DNA of 51,762 bases from Candidatus Sulfuritelmatomonas gaucii (GCA_900290245.1 OKRB01000087.1:4524-56285); one strand, 5' to 3'; numbered from the stretch's first letter, positions 33,643-42,773 are shown. Numbers and translations are program-made. Notes: generated by a model not told the origin, from the letters alone.

Positions 33643-35277
33643 ATGCGGCGGCTGACTGCCGTTGCAACTCTCCTGGTGTGTTCATACGTGTTCTTTCCCA
33701 TTGGCGCTCTGGGCCAGACCCCTGCGGATGCAACAGACGCGAGCGGACCGGGAAATTCCTCGGCCGGCGCCGGGCGTGTGCTGCTGGTGTTGCCCTTCGA
33801 TAACCGGACCGGCCAGCCGAGCCTTGAATGGATTCGCGAGGCAGCGTCGGAGATCCTGAGTACTCGCTTTGCGTCTGCGGGGTTCCTGCCCACGAGCCGG
33901 GCCGACCGCGTGTACGCGCTGGATCACTTGGGACTGCCACAGGGATTCCAGCCTTCGCGCGCGAGTTCCCTCAAGCTGGCCCAAACGCTCGATGCCGATT
34001 CGATTGTGGTGGGCAGCTACACAACCGATGGGAATTCGATTGCTGCCGAGGCAACGCTGGTAGACGTTCCCAGGTTGCGGATGCTGCCGGCAGTGAGCGT
34101 GCGCGGCGAAATGAAAGACATGATCGCCGTGTTTGGCACGTTGGCGTGGAAGCTCACGAAGGAACTTGATCCCACATTCAGCGTGGCCGAAGAGACGTTT
34201 GCGGCGGCGGGGAACGGGATGCGGGTGGATGCCTTCGAGCAGTACATTCGCGGAATCACGGAGCCGGACCAGGCAGAGCGCCTGCGGCATTTGCAGCAAG
34301 CCGTCAAACTGAGCCCGGACTTCGGTTCAGCGTGGATGGCCCTGGGCCGCGAGGATTACAACGAGCAGCAGTATCAGCAAGCGGCGGAAGCCTTTGCCAA
34401 GGTGGACCGCAACGGGCCCGACGGACTGGAGGCGGGATTTTACCGCGGCTTGTCACTGCTTTTTTCAGGCGACTATATCCACGCCCAGGAAGCCTTTGCC
34501 GACGTGGCGCGAGTGTTGCCGCTGGCTGAGGTGGTCAATAACGAAGGCGTGGCCGTGAGCCGGCAAGGCATGGACGGCACGTCGCTGTTTATCCAGGCCG
34601 CAGCTGCCGACCCCACGGCGGCGGATTACCACTTCAACCTGGCGGTGAGCCTGAAAAGGCACGGAAATCTCTCCGGGGCCTTGAATGAGTTGGCGCAATG
34701 CCTGAAGCTGCGCCCGAATGACAGCGAGGCTGAGTCACTGGAAGACGCGTGGAAGGGGCCGGTTTCATCGACGGGATCGAGTGCAGGTGCGGATGCTGGC
34801 GCGGGCGCCGACCCGCTGGAGCGCATTGTGCGCACCTTCGACGCGTCGGCCTTCAGACAGGCCGCAGCAATGCTGGATCAGATGAATGAAGAGCGGCTTG
34901 CCGCACTGAGTCCGCGGGATCGGGCGCAGAGTTTATGCACGCAGGCGAAAGGGTACCTGGATCGCGGCCTGATCCTCGAAGCGGAGCGGCTGTATCAAGC
35001 GGCGGTGGCTGCCGACGACAAGAGCGCCCGGGCGCATGCCGGCTTGGCTGAGGTCCGCGAACGCAGCGGCGACGCCAAGGCCGCGCGCAAAGAGGCTCGC
35101 GCCGCGCTGGAACTCGGTCCCTCGGCGGATGCGTACATGGTGCTGGCGCAACTGGATCTTGCCAGCGGCTCTTTGAGCGACGCGTCAAACGAAGCGGCAA
35201 GCGCATTGAAACTCGAACCGGCAAACCCGGCGATCCAGCAATTGATGCAGCAGATTCACGCGAAGACGGGGAGATAG
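33643..35277 (+). CDS. Exported TPR-repeat protein
   Basis: The protein has 544 residues from the ATG at 33643; an in-frame GTG at 33610 precedes the signal peptide (MRRLTAVATLLVCSYVFFPI). Residues about 45-185 resemble a TolB N-terminal/FlgO-like domain (VLLVLPFDNRTGQPSLEWI, LDADSIVVGSY), found in periplasmic assembly proteins. The rest is mostly tetratricopeptide repeats (FGSAWMALGREDYNEQQYQQ, ADYHFNLAVSLKRHGNL, ARAHAGLAEVRERSGDAK). It probably scaffolds protein complexes in the periplasm. It may be co-transcribed with the NfeD gene, 101 bp downstream. Confidence 0.85.
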   Translation: MRRLTAVATLLVCSYVFFPIGALGQTPADATDASGPGNSSAGAGRVLLVLPFDNRTGQPSLEWIREAASEILSTRFASAGFLPTSRADRVYALDHLGLPQGFQPSRASSLKLAQTLDADSIVVGSYTTDGNSIAAEATLVDVPRLRMLPAVSVRGEMKDMIAVFGTLAWKLTKELDPTFSVAEETFAAAGNGMRVDAFEQYIRGITEPDQAERLRHLQQAVKLSPDFGSAWMALGREDYNEQQYQQAAEAFAKVDRNGPDGLEAGFYRGLSLLFSGDYIHAQEAFADVARVLPLAEVVNNEGVAVSRQGMDGTSLFIQAAAADPTAADYHFNLAVSLKRHGNLSGALNELAQCLKLRPNDSEAESLEDAWKGPVSSTGSSAGADAGAGADPLERIVRTFDASAFRQAAAMLDQMNEERLAALSPRDRAQSLCTQAKGYLDRGLILEAERLYQAAVAADDKSARAHAGLAEVRERSGDAKAARKEARAALELGPSADAYMVLAQLDLASGSLSDASNEAASALKLEPANPAIQQLMQQIHAKTGR

Positions 35278-35378
35278 CGGGGTTTGCGGAGTTGGGGCCT
35301 CGAGCTGGCGGCGAAAATCCGCCGCGATCGCGATGTTGAAGTACCCGAGTTCTTGTTCCTGGAGGAAAGGGGCTAGCC

Positions 35379-36722
35379 ATGGGACGGGCGAATGGGAAAC
35401 GATGGGTCTGCTTTGGGCAAATTGCGGCAGGTTTATGGATTGCCCTGGCGCTTTGCTTTCATCTGCACGCGGAAAACCAGCAGCCGGTTGTGGACAAGCT
35501 GGTGCTCGATGACACCATTCAACCGGTCAGCGCTGACGAGTTAGACAGGGCCATTGCGCGCGCCAACTCCGACGGCGCCCATGTGCTGCTCGTGCAAATG
35601 GATACTCCGGGCGGCCTGGTGGAATCGATGCGCGCCATGGTCGCGGCCATTCTTGCTTCGCATGTTCCCGTCATTGTCTACGTTTCGCCATCCGGCTCCC
35701 GCGCTGGTTCGGCGGGGTTCTTCATCCTTGAGTCGGCAGACATAGCCGCCATGGCTCCCGGCACTGAGGCAGGCGCGGCCCACGTGGTGTTCGAATTGGG
35801 CAAGCCCGACGCTACTGAAGAAGAAAAAGTGGAGAACGACGCCGAAGCATTTCTGCGGTCGTACGTGACGCGGCGTGGCCGCAACACTGACGCGGCAGTG
35901 GCCGCGGTGAAATCGTCACACTCATATACGCCCGAAGAAGCGCTGAACCAGCACCTGATCGATATGATCGCGAACAACGACGCTGCGCTGCTGAACTCGC
36001 TGGATGGCCGCGAGATCACGCGCATCGACGGGTCGAAGATGACGCTTCACCTGGCCGGTGCGCGCATCGAAGTGCTGCGCATCTCTCTGCGCGACGAATT
36101 GCTTGGATGGCTCGTGAATCCCAATATCGCGCTGCTCTTCCTGGTGGGCGGGGCGCTGCTGATCTATCTCGAGTTCAACTCGCCCGGCACGATTGTTCCT
36201 GGCGCACTGGGCACTCTGATGGTGCTGCTCGCAGTGTTCGCGCTCAATCTGCTGCCCATCCGCTACACTGCTGTTCTGCTGCTGATCGCTGCGATCGTCC
36301 TGTTGCTCCTCGAGGCCAAGTTCGGGGGCCACGGGGCGCTGGCCATTGCAGGAATTGTGTGCCTCACCTTTGGCATGCTCACGCTGGTGGCTGCGCCGGT
36401 GCCGGAGATGGGAGTGAGCCCATTGGTTGCGATCAGCATAAGCGTCGCGTTTGGGTTGATTACCGTGGTGCTGGTGCGGCTGGCGGTGCGCGCCCGGAGG
36501 CGAAAAGCACGCATCGGCGCAGAAGCCATGATCGGCTGCGAAGCTACAGCGATGGAGTCGCTGACGCCGCAGGGTCATGTGCTGGTTGAGGGCGAAATCT
36601 GGCGTGCGGTGGCGAGCGCTTCGGTGGCCGCGGGATCCGCGGTTCGCGTCATCGGCCACGACGAGATGCTGCTGAGAGTGGAACCGGTTGCAGCAGTGAA
36701 GACGCCTGGGACCGCGGCGTAG
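35379..36722 (+). CDS. nfeD: NfeD-family membrane serine protease
   Basis: The protein has 447 residues, the long NfeD type. An N-terminal signal/anchor is followed by a ClpP-like protease domain (about 35-220) with the probable nucleophile Ser at about 111 (SRAGSAGFFI) and a lysine-rich block nearby (GKPDATEEEK) that should supply the general base. Then come several membrane helices (about 245-375) and a C-terminal OB-fold NfeD domain (GCEATAMESLTPQGHVLVEG). In archaea, PH1510 of this type cleaves the stomatin PH1511. The slipin gene 129 bp downstream fits that pairing. GGAGG precedes the ATG. Confidence 0.92.
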   Translation: MGRANGKRWVCFGQIAAGLWIALALCFHLHAENQQPVVDKLVLDDTIQPVSADELDRAIARANSDGAHVLLVQMDTPGGLVESMRAMVAAILASHVPVIVYVSPSGSRAGSAGFFILESADIAAMAPGTEAGAAHVVFELGKPDATEEEKVENDAEAFLRSYVTRRGRNTDAAVAAVKSSHSYTPEEALNQHLIDMIANNDAALLNSLDGREITRIDGSKMTLHLAGARIEVLRISLRDELLGWLVNPNIALLFLVGGALLIYLEFNSPGTIVPGALGTLMVLLAVFALNLLPIRYTAVLLLIAAIVLLLLEAKFGGHGALAIAGIVCLTFGMLTLVAAPVPEMGVSPLVAISISVAFGLITVVLVRLAVRARRRKARIGAEAMIGCEATAMESLTPQGHVLVEGEIWRAVASASVAAGSAVRVIGHDEMLLRVEPVAAVKTPGTAA

Positions 36723-36735
36723 GAGTGGTCCCTCT

Positions 36736-36782
36736 CCCACCCTTGGCGCAAAAAACAACTACGCGCCAAGGATGGGGCAACC
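36736..36782 (+). repeat. Palindromic repeat A, copy 4
   Basis: CCCACCCTTGGCGC (36736-36749) pairs with GCGCCAAGGATGGG (36763-36776) with one mismatch, at the same position as in copy 2, and is followed by GGCAACC. It lies between nfeD and the slipin gene. Confidence 0.85.
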
Positions 36783-36851
36783 ACTGCGTCTTACCTAACG
36801 GCGTAGCGGTGTTGGAGTACAATCCCTGCTGAGTGAGGAAAGGAAAGTTCC

Positions 36852-37643
36852 ATGTCCATCGGTGATATGTCCATTCCAATGCTGGTTGTGATCGCCATCG
36901 TCGTTCTCTACCTGCTGAACTCCATCAAGATTCTTCGCGAATACGAGCGCGGGGTCATCTTCCGGCTGGGCCGCGTTCTGGGAGCGCCCAAGGGCCCCGG
37001 AATCATCCTCGTGTTCCGGCCGATTGACCAGATGGTGCGCCTCAGTCTGCGGCAGGAAGTGCTTGAAGTTCCGCCTCAGGACATCATCACCCGCGATAAC
37101 GTCACACTGAAGGTGAATGCGGTGGTGACGATGTACGTCGTCAATCCCAACGACGCCGCCATCAAAGTGGCCAACTACGTGTACCAGACGTCGCAGTTTG
37201 CGCAGACCACTCTGCGTTCTGTATTGGGCGAGGTCGAGCTCGACGAGCTGCTGAGCCATCGCGACAAGCTCAATTTGCGCATCCAAAGTATTATCGACCA
37301 GCGCACCGAGCCGTTTGGGGTCAAGGTGGTCTCAGTGGAAGTAAAGCAGGTTGACCTGCCTGAGCAGATGCTGCGTGCCATCGCCAAGCAGGCGGAGGCG
37401 GAGCGCGAAAAGCGCTCGAAGATTATCCACTCCGAGGGCGAGTTCGCTGCGGCGCAGAAACTGGTAGACGCCGCCGCGCTGATGGCCACGCAGCCCATGA
37501 CCCTGCAATTGCGCTACCTGCAGACTTTGGCGGATATCGGGGTGGAAAAAAATACAACCATTGTCTTCCCGCTGCCGCTGGAAATGATGTCGCTGTTAAA
37601 CAAGGTAGTTGCGGCGATAAAGCCGGCATCGGAGCAACAATAG
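36852..37643 (+). CDS. Slipin (SPFH/band 7 protein)
   Basis: The protein has 263 residues: one N-terminal membrane segment (MLVVIAIVVLYLLNSI) followed by a band 7/stomatin domain (YERGVIFRLGRVLG, QEVLEVPPQDIITRDNVTLKVNAVVTMYVV, GEVELDELLSHRDKLN) and a C-terminal coiled-coil region rich in Ala/Glu/Lys. It forms oligomers on the inner membrane and may organise lipid microdomains. In the stomatin-NfeD operons known from many prokaryotes the protease cleaves the slipin C-terminus. GAGGAAAGG precedes the ATG. Confidence 0.94.
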   Translation: MSIGDMSIPMLVVIAIVVLYLLNSIKILREYERGVIFRLGRVLGAPKGPGIILVFRPIDQMVRLSLRQEVLEVPPQDIITRDNVTLKVNAVVTMYVVNPNDAAIKVANYVYQTSQFAQTTLRSVLGEVELDELLSHRDKLNLRIQSIIDQRTEPFGVKVVSVEVKQVDLPEQMLRAIAKQAEAEREKRSKIIHSEGEFAAAQKLVDAAALMATQPMTLQLRYLQTLADIGVEKNTTIVFPLPLEMMSLLNKVVAAIKPASEQQ

Positions 37644-37682
37644 GGATGCGCGGGTCATTCTGAATGAGAACAAGGGCGGCGC

Positions 37683-38459
37683 ATGCGGCAATATTTTGAA
37701 GACGAAGAACCGGAAGAGGAAGTGGAGCTCAGTCGCGACACAGAGGTGACGCTGAGCCCCGGAGCGTTACTGGGAATCTTTTTCGGACTGGTGCTGATCT
37801 GCGGGCTGTGCTTTGGCCTGGGCTACTGGGTGGGCCATCGCGGGTCGGGGCCGGCTCAAACCGCTGCTGCACAGCCGGCCTCGCAGACTCCGGCGCCCGA
37901 CGCTGAGCCATTGCAGGCGAGCGGCTCAGTTCCCAAACCCTCTGCGGACGCACAGGTTCCGGCGGCCACGCCAAACCAGCCCGGCGACGGAAGCCAGGCA
38001 GCGCCGGGAGCGGCGGTCGCGAACCCGGCAAATCCGCAACCGAATCCGGCGCCGCCGAGTGAGAGCACACCGCCGCCAAGTGCCCCTGCCAGCGCGCCGC
38101 CGACGCAGCCTCAGGAGCAATCACCGGTCCGGCCACAGCCGCAATCGCCGGCGCGGCCGGCCTACTCGAGCGCGGCAAGCGCGCCGCAACCGGCAGGCAC
38201 GGGATATGCGCCCAATGTACATACTTCCTCGCCGGGAACGGGCCAGCTGATGGTGCAAATTGCGGCGGTTTCGCACGAGGAAGATGCTGACGTTCTAGTG
38301 AACGCCCTGCGCAGGCACGGTTATTCGGCGATCGCGCGCCACGATCCGAACGACGGCTTGATCCATGTGCGCATCGGGCCCTTCGCCACCCGCGAGGACG
38401 CAAACCGCATGGCTCGGCGGTTGCTCGACGATGGGTATAACGCGATGATTCAGCCGTAG
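37683..38459 (+). CDS. SPOR-domain membrane protein
   Basis: The protein has 258 residues. An acidic N-terminus (DEEPEEEVEL) and a single membrane helix (about 29-49, LLGIFFGLVLICGLCFGLGYW) are followed by a long Pro/Ala/Gln-rich periplasmic linker (about 55-180). A C-terminal SPOR domain (LMVQIAAVSHEEDADVLVNA ... VRIGPFATREDANRMARRLL) binds denuded glycan strands of septal peptidoglycan. It is therefore probably a cell-division or envelope protein. It lies 39 bp after the slipin gene. Its stop is only three bases from that of the convergent PlsC gene. Confidence 0.9.
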   Translation: MRQYFEDEEPEEEVELSRDTEVTLSPGALLGIFFGLVLICGLCFGLGYWVGHRGSGPAQTAAAQPASQTPAPDAEPLQASGSVPKPSADAQVPAATPNQPGDGSQAAPGAAVANPANPQPNPAPPSESTPPPSAPASAPPTQPQEQSPVRPQPQSPARPAYSSAASAPQPAGTGYAPNVHTSSPGTGQLMVQIAAVSHEEDADVLVNALRRHGYSAIARHDPNDGLIHVRIGPFATREDANRMARRLLDDGYNAMIQP

Positions 38460-38462
38460 CGT

Positions 38463-39173
38463 TCAGGCGCGCATCAACTCAGGAAGTGCAGACGCAATAA
38501 CGGCGCGGACCACGTCGGAAAGGTCGTCGCGCGTAGGGTAATTGGTGGGATCGACGGGCGCGTGAAAGATGACATGCGCCGTGCCAGGATGAATCCGCAT
38601 GCTGCCCCAGGGAATGATCTTCTCCGTTCCATAAATCGAAACCGGGATGCAGGGCGCGCCCGAGTCTTTCGCAAGATAGAACGGGCCCTTCTTGAAGGGC
38701 AGCAGCTTTGCGTGCGGCGAGCGCATGCCTTCAACAAACGTGGTGATGTTCAGGCCGGCGGCGAGGACGCGTTGCGCATCGGCTACCGCGAGCTCCGCTT
38801 CAGTGGCGTCGCCGGTGCGATCGACGGGAATGAAGCCGGCGAGTTTGAAGGCATAGCCGAGGATGGGAATCTTCATGAGCGGGCGCTTGAGGAAGACCGA
38901 TGTGCGGTTGGGAAGATTGGCGATGAGCGCGGGCGCATCGAGATTCGATACGTGATTGGCCATGAAGATGCAGGCGCGGCCTGCGGGAATGCGCTCGCGT
39001 CCCTGAATTTGCACGCGGATGCCGGAAACGCGCATGGCGAAGCGGGCGATCCAGCAGCCGGTGGCATAGAGCGGACCTACATTGCCCGTGAGAAGCGTAA
39101 ATGGGATGAGAACCACCGCCGCGGGAATGGCCAGCACCAGAATGACGACGAAGACGTAGAACGAGACGATCAT
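38463..39173 (-). CDS. 1-acyl-glycerol-3-phosphate acyltransferase (PlsC type), copy 1
   Basis: The protein has 236 residues. An N-terminal hydrophobic segment is followed by the acyltransferase block I (ANHVSNLDAPAL, carrying HxxxxD), block II (AGFIPVDRT), block III (TTFVEGMRSPHAKLLPFKKG) and block IV (PCIPVSIYGTE). In block III the usual FPEGTRS is FVEGMRS. It acylates lysophosphatidic acid to phosphatidic acid or a related lipid at the inner membrane. It is a paralogue of the gene at 39636-40373; the two share strand and architecture. Confidence 0.92.
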   Translation of the reverse strand: MIVSFYVFVVILVLAIPAAVVLIPFTLLTGNVGPLYATGCWIARFAMRVSGIRVQIQGRERIPAGRACIFMANHVSNLDAPALIANLPNRTSVFLKRPLMKIPILGYAFKLAGFIPVDRTGDATEAELAVADAQRVLAAGLNITTFVEGMRSPHAKLLPFKKGPFYLAKDSGAPCIPVSIYGTEKIIPWGSMRIHPGTAHVIFHAPVDPTNYPTRDDLSDVVRAVIASALPELMRA

Positions 39174-39635
39174 GATGCGTAGCGAGGGGGTTCATCGCTG
39201 AGTATCGCATCTGAGGCATCGATCAGCTATCAGCCAGCCGGGTGGGTTCACCACATTCTGTCAAATTGCAAGCTGTCTCACTCAAGGGGTTCACCCCATT
39301 TTCGCGTGTCAAGGTTCCCGGTGCCCCGTGTCGAGATCCTTCAGGCTCCAACATGCTGTTTTCTTGGTCACTTGCGCCAGCTTTTCTTTCTTGCTGAGTC
39401 TTGCGGGGAATTTCGGCCTTTTGCTCCACAATCAGGACAGCACTACCCGAACCGAGGGGCTCGCTTTCGCTGGTGAGCCTTTTGGGGGATGCAGGCTAAG
39501 CCTTTTGGATGGATACACTTGCGAGATTTCCTTTAGAATCAGAGACTTAGGCCTCCGGGTATACCTCCATACCGGGCGCATGTAAGTTCTTTGAAATCAA
39601 ATACGGAGGTATGGCGTACGTAGGGGCGCCCCACC
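39174..39635. other. Repeat-bearing spacer between the two PlsC genes
   Basis: About 460 bp with no convincing gene. GGGTTCACC recurs at 39244 and 39287 in a direct repeat (period 43), and GGGG-TTCA-CCCC at 39286-39297 forms a hairpin followed by ATTTT. CCCGGTGCCCCG (about 39317-39328) and GAGATCCTTCAGGCTCC (about 39334-39350) look like decayed pieces of the A and B repeat families. Near 39560-39610 there is an inverted repeat, ATACCTCC and GGAGGTAT. Confidence 0.45.
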
Positions 39636-40373
39636 TCAAACCCCGGCTCTCGATTCATTTGGGCAGGTGCGCATCAACTCGGGAAGGCCTGAGGCGATGG
39701 CGGCGCGAACGGCTTGCATCAAGTCGTCGCGAGATGCAAATGCGGCGGGATCGATTGGCGGGTGGAAGGTGACATTTGCAATACCGGGATGCATGCGCAG
39801 GCTGCCTTTGCGCAGAATCGTCTCCGTTCCGTGGATGGAGACGGGGACGCAGGGCGCGCCGGAAGCCATGGCCAGGAAGAACGGCCCTTTCTTGAAGGGC
39901 AACATGCGGGCATCTGGCGAACGAGTGCCTTCAACGAACGTTGTGATGTGGACGCCCTTGGCGAGCACCTGCTGCGCTTCGGCTGTGCTGCGTTGCGCGT
40001 CGGCACGGCTGCCGCTGCGATCGACGGCGATGAACTCGCCCTGGCGGAAGCCGGTGCCGAGAATGGGCAACTCCATCAGCGAGCGCTTCATGAAGGCTGA
40101 CGTGCGACCGGGAATGAGGGAGATAAGCGCAGGCGGGTCGAGATTGGAAACGTGGTTCGACATGAAGATGCATGCGCGGTCGCGCGGCACGTTCTCGAGA
40201 CCCTGGGCGCGAAAGCGAACGCCGGCCAGGCGGCAACTCGAGGAGAGCATGAACCGCGTGGCTTTGTAGAGCGGGAGGACATTGCCCGTGATCCAGCACC
40301 AGGGAATGAAGAGGACAGCCGAGGGAATACCCAGAACGACCATGTTGGTGATGAAGATGAGCGACCAGATCAT
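39636..40373 (-). CDS. 1-acyl-glycerol-3-phosphate acyltransferase (PlsC type), copy 2
   Basis: The protein has 245 residues with the same four blocks as copy 1: SNHVSNLDPPAL, GEFIAVDRS, TTFVEGTRSPDARMLPFKKG (here with the more canonical EGTRS) and PCVPVSIHGTE. An N-terminal membrane segment (MIWSLIFITNMVVLGIPSAV) anchors it. It starts 15 bp after the mpl stop, so it may be the last gene of the dapF-ldcA-mpl operon. The two copies have diverged enough that they probably differ in acyl or acceptor preference. Confidence 0.92.
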   Translation of the reverse strand: MIWSLIFITNMVVLGIPSAVLFIPWCWITGNVLPLYKATRFMLSSSCRLAGVRFRAQGLENVPRDRACIFMSNHVSNLDPPALISLIPGRTSAFMKRSLMELPILGTGFRQGEFIAVDRSGSRADAQRSTAEAQQVLAKGVHITTFVEGTRSPDARMLPFKKGPFFLAMASGAPCVPVSIHGTETILRKGSLRMHPGIANVTFHPPIDPAAFASRDDLMQAVRAAIASGLPELMRTCPNESRAGV

Positions 40374-40388
40374 GCGAGACTCTTACTT

Positions 40389-41831
40389 TCACGAGTTGGC
40401 GGCGGGATGAATCTCGCGGAGGCGCGCGGGAAGTTTCTCATAAATGCCGTCGAAGCCGCCATTGGAAAGGATGGCGACGACATCTCCGGCGGCGAATTTG
40501 GGCGCGAGGGACGCAACAATTGCGTCGGCGTCGGCAAGGACTTCGGCAGGCGTGCCTTCGGCGTTGAGCGCACCAACCACATCTTCGGGGTGCAGGCGTT
40601 CGGCCTCGGGAATGCGCTGCTGCTGGTAGACACCGGCGAGAATGACGTGATCGGCGAGACGAAGGCTGGAGACGAGATCTGCTGCAAGCACCTTGCGACG
40701 GAGCGTGTTGGAGCGCGGTTCAAGCACCGCCCAAAGGCGCGCACCCGGGTAAATGCTGCGCAAGGTACGCAAGGTTTCGCGGATTGCGGTGGGGTGGTGG
40801 GCGAAGTCCTCGATGAGGGTGATGCCGGCGATCTCGGCACGGACTTCAAGGCGGCGCTTGACGCTTTTGAACGTCGCGATTGCCTCGACGACGGGCTCGG
40901 TGGGGATTCCCTGGCAAGCTGCGAGGCATGCGGCGGCGGTGGCGTTCAGCGCATTGTGTTCGCCGGCGAGATGCATTTCAAGCTTGGCCCATAGCGCGCC
41001 CGCACGCCAGATTTCCCAATGCATGCGGCCGTTTTCGTAATGCAGTTTGCGAATCTGCCAGTCAGCACTTTCGCTGAAGCCGTACCGCTCTACTCGGCAG
41101 AAGGCGCGGCTGACGCACTCATTTACGTTTTCGCTGCCGTCGTAGGCTACGATGAGGCCGCGGCGCGGGACAAGATTGACGAGGAGCTTGAACGCGCGCT
41201 TGACCGCATCGAGATCTGCGTAGATGTCGGCGTGGTCGAACTCGACATGCGTGAGAATGAGCGCATCGGGAAAGTAGTGGAGAAACTTCGGCCCCTTATC
41301 GAAGAAGACCGTGTCGTATTCGTCGCCCTCGATGATGAAAGTCTGTGTTTGACGCAACTGGAAGCTGGATCCAAAATTCTCTGCGACTCCGCCGATCAGA
41401 AAGGATGGCTCGAGCGCTGGATTTTGGCGCGCTGCCACCTGGTAAATCCACGCAAGCATGCTGGTGGTGGTGGTCTTGCCGTGCGTTCCGGCAACAACGA
41501 GCGGCGAGCGGCCTTTCAGGAACTCATCATGGAGCAGAGCGGCCATCGATGTGCAGGGAATGTGCTCGTCGAGCACGCGCTCGATTTCGGGGTTTTCGCG
41601 AGAGAGCGCATTGCCGATGACAACGAGATCGGGCAAGGGAGTGAGATTCGATTCAGCGTAAGGCGAAAGGATGGGGATGCCGAGCGAACGGAGAAGATCG
41701 CTCATCGGCGGATAGGCGCCGCTGTCTGAGCCCGTGACGCGATGCCCCTGCAATTGGAGGAGGCCGGCAAGCGAGGCCATGGCCGTGCCGCAAATGCCGA
41801 TCAGGTGAATGTGGCGCGCCGGAGCGGTCAC
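40389..41831 (-). CDS. mpl: UDP-MurNAc:L-Ala-gamma-D-Glu-meso-DAP ligase
   Basis: The protein has 480 residues of the Mur ligase family, Mpl branch. It attaches the recycled murein tripeptide directly to UDP-MurNAc. Visible are the N-terminal Rossmann-like motif (HLIGICGTAMASLAGLLQ), the ATP loop AGTHGKTTTTSML, the Mpl-typical EGDEYDTVFFDKGPKFLHY, and the C-terminal DFAHHPTAIRETL. Its start overlaps the ldcA stop by four bases, so the two are translationally coupled. The neighbour LdcA supplies the tripeptide, which matches this role. Confidence 0.95.
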   Translation of the reverse strand: MTAPARHIHLIGICGTAMASLAGLLQLQGHRVTGSDSGAYPPMSDLLRSLGIPILSPYAESNLTPLPDLVVIGNALSRENPEIERVLDEHIPCTSMAALLHDEFLKGRSPLVVAGTHGKTTTTSMLAWIYQVAARQNPALEPSFLIGGVAENFGSSFQLRQTQTFIIEGDEYDTVFFDKGPKFLHYFPDALILTHVEFDHADIYADLDAVKRAFKLLVNLVPRRGLIVAYDGSENVNECVSRAFCRVERYGFSESADWQIRKLHYENGRMHWEIWRAGALWAKLEMHLAGEHNALNATAAACLAACQGIPTEPVVEAIATFKSVKRRLEVRAEIAGITLIEDFAHHPTAIRETLRTLRSIYPGARLWAVLEPRSNTLRRKVLAADLVSSLRLADHVILAGVYQQQRIPEAERLHPEDVVGALNAEGTPAEVLADADAIVASLAPKFAAGDVVAILSNGGFDGIYEKLPARLREIHPAANS

Positions 41832-42772
41832 TTCGCCACCGCCGGTTCGAGCAGTTGAAGGCGAGGATTTTCGCCCACCGTGAGTTCGGCTTCGACGCCG
41901 AAGGTGAGCGTGACATTTTCGCGCGAGACGTGGCCGCTGCGCAGGCCGATGGCGATGGGGCCATCAAAGTCGTCGAGAGCGCTGAGGATGGCTTGATCGA
42001 GCAGATCCGGCGCGGCGTCAGCGGGGAGGCAATCGACCATCTCGCCAAAAACGATTCCGCACACTCCGTCGAGTTTTCTTGCCTTGCGCAGCTGCCAGAG
42101 CATGCGGTCAATTTGGTACGGCTTGGCGGCGCGGTCTTCAAGAAACAGCAGCGTACCCTCAGTGCACGGCTCCCACGGCGTGCCGAGGAGCGAAACAATG
42201 ATGCTGAGGCAGCCGCCATAGAGCGTACCGCGCGCGGGGGACGATACTGCGCCGGTTTTCAATGTGCGCAATCCTTCGTCCGCGCCCACGACGTAGGGTT
42301 CGCCGGCGAGAGCTGCGCGGAAACTGTCGAGATGAACGCCATTGTGCAGATAGAAATCTGAGGCCAGCATGGGGCCGTGAAATGCAGGCAGGCCCAACTC
42401 ATCGAGCAGGCGCAGTTGCAGGCAGGTGAGGTCGCTGTAAGCGAAGAAGGGCTTAGGGTGTGAGGCAACGGTCTCGATGTTCAAATGCTCAAGCAGGTAA
42501 TTTGATCCGTACCCACCGCGCAGGCTCATGACGGCGCTCGTGCCGGGGTCAGCGAATGCAGCGTTCAGGTCGGCGAGTCGCTGGTCCGACGTTCCGGCGA
42601 AATATAGCGGCCCGCGAGTAAGAGTGTTCGGGTTCAATTTCGGGGTAAACCCAAGGTCGCGTAAGGCCGCGAGGCCGCGCTCCGTGCACTCCGGTTGTGC
42701 AAAAGACGCAGGCGCTACGATGCTGATGGCCGCATCGGACGCGATGGCTGGCGGCTTCATCAAGGGCGCCAT
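41828..42772 (-). CDS. ldcA: LD-carboxypeptidase (peptidase S66)
   Basis: The protein has 314 residues from the ATG ending at 42772, one base after the dapF stop and with GGAGAGG ten bases upstream; an in-frame ATG at 42796 lies inside dapF and another at 42760 is possible. It removes D-Ala from the murein tetrapeptide in the cytoplasm during recycling. The S66 triad is visible: Ser in FFAYSDLTCL, Glu in TLLFLEDRA and His in LRSGHVSRE. MSLRGGYGSNYL is also typical. It overlaps mpl by four bases. Confidence 0.94.
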   Translation of the reverse strand: MAPLMKPPAIASDAAISIVAPASFAQPECTERGLAALRDLGFTPKLNPNTLTRGPLYFAGTSDQRLADLNAAFADPGTSAVMSLRGGYGSNYLLEHLNIETVASHPKPFFAYSDLTCLQLRLLDELGLPAFHGPMLASDFYLHNGVHLDSFRAALAGEPYVVGADEGLRTLKTGAVSSPARGTLYGGCLSIIVSLLGTPWEPCTEGTLLFLEDRAAKPYQIDRMLWQLRKARKLDGVCGIVFGEMVDCLPADAAPDLLDQAILSALDDFDGPIAIGLRSGHVSRENVTLTFGVEAELTVGENPRLQLLEPAVAK

Positions 42773-42773
42773 C

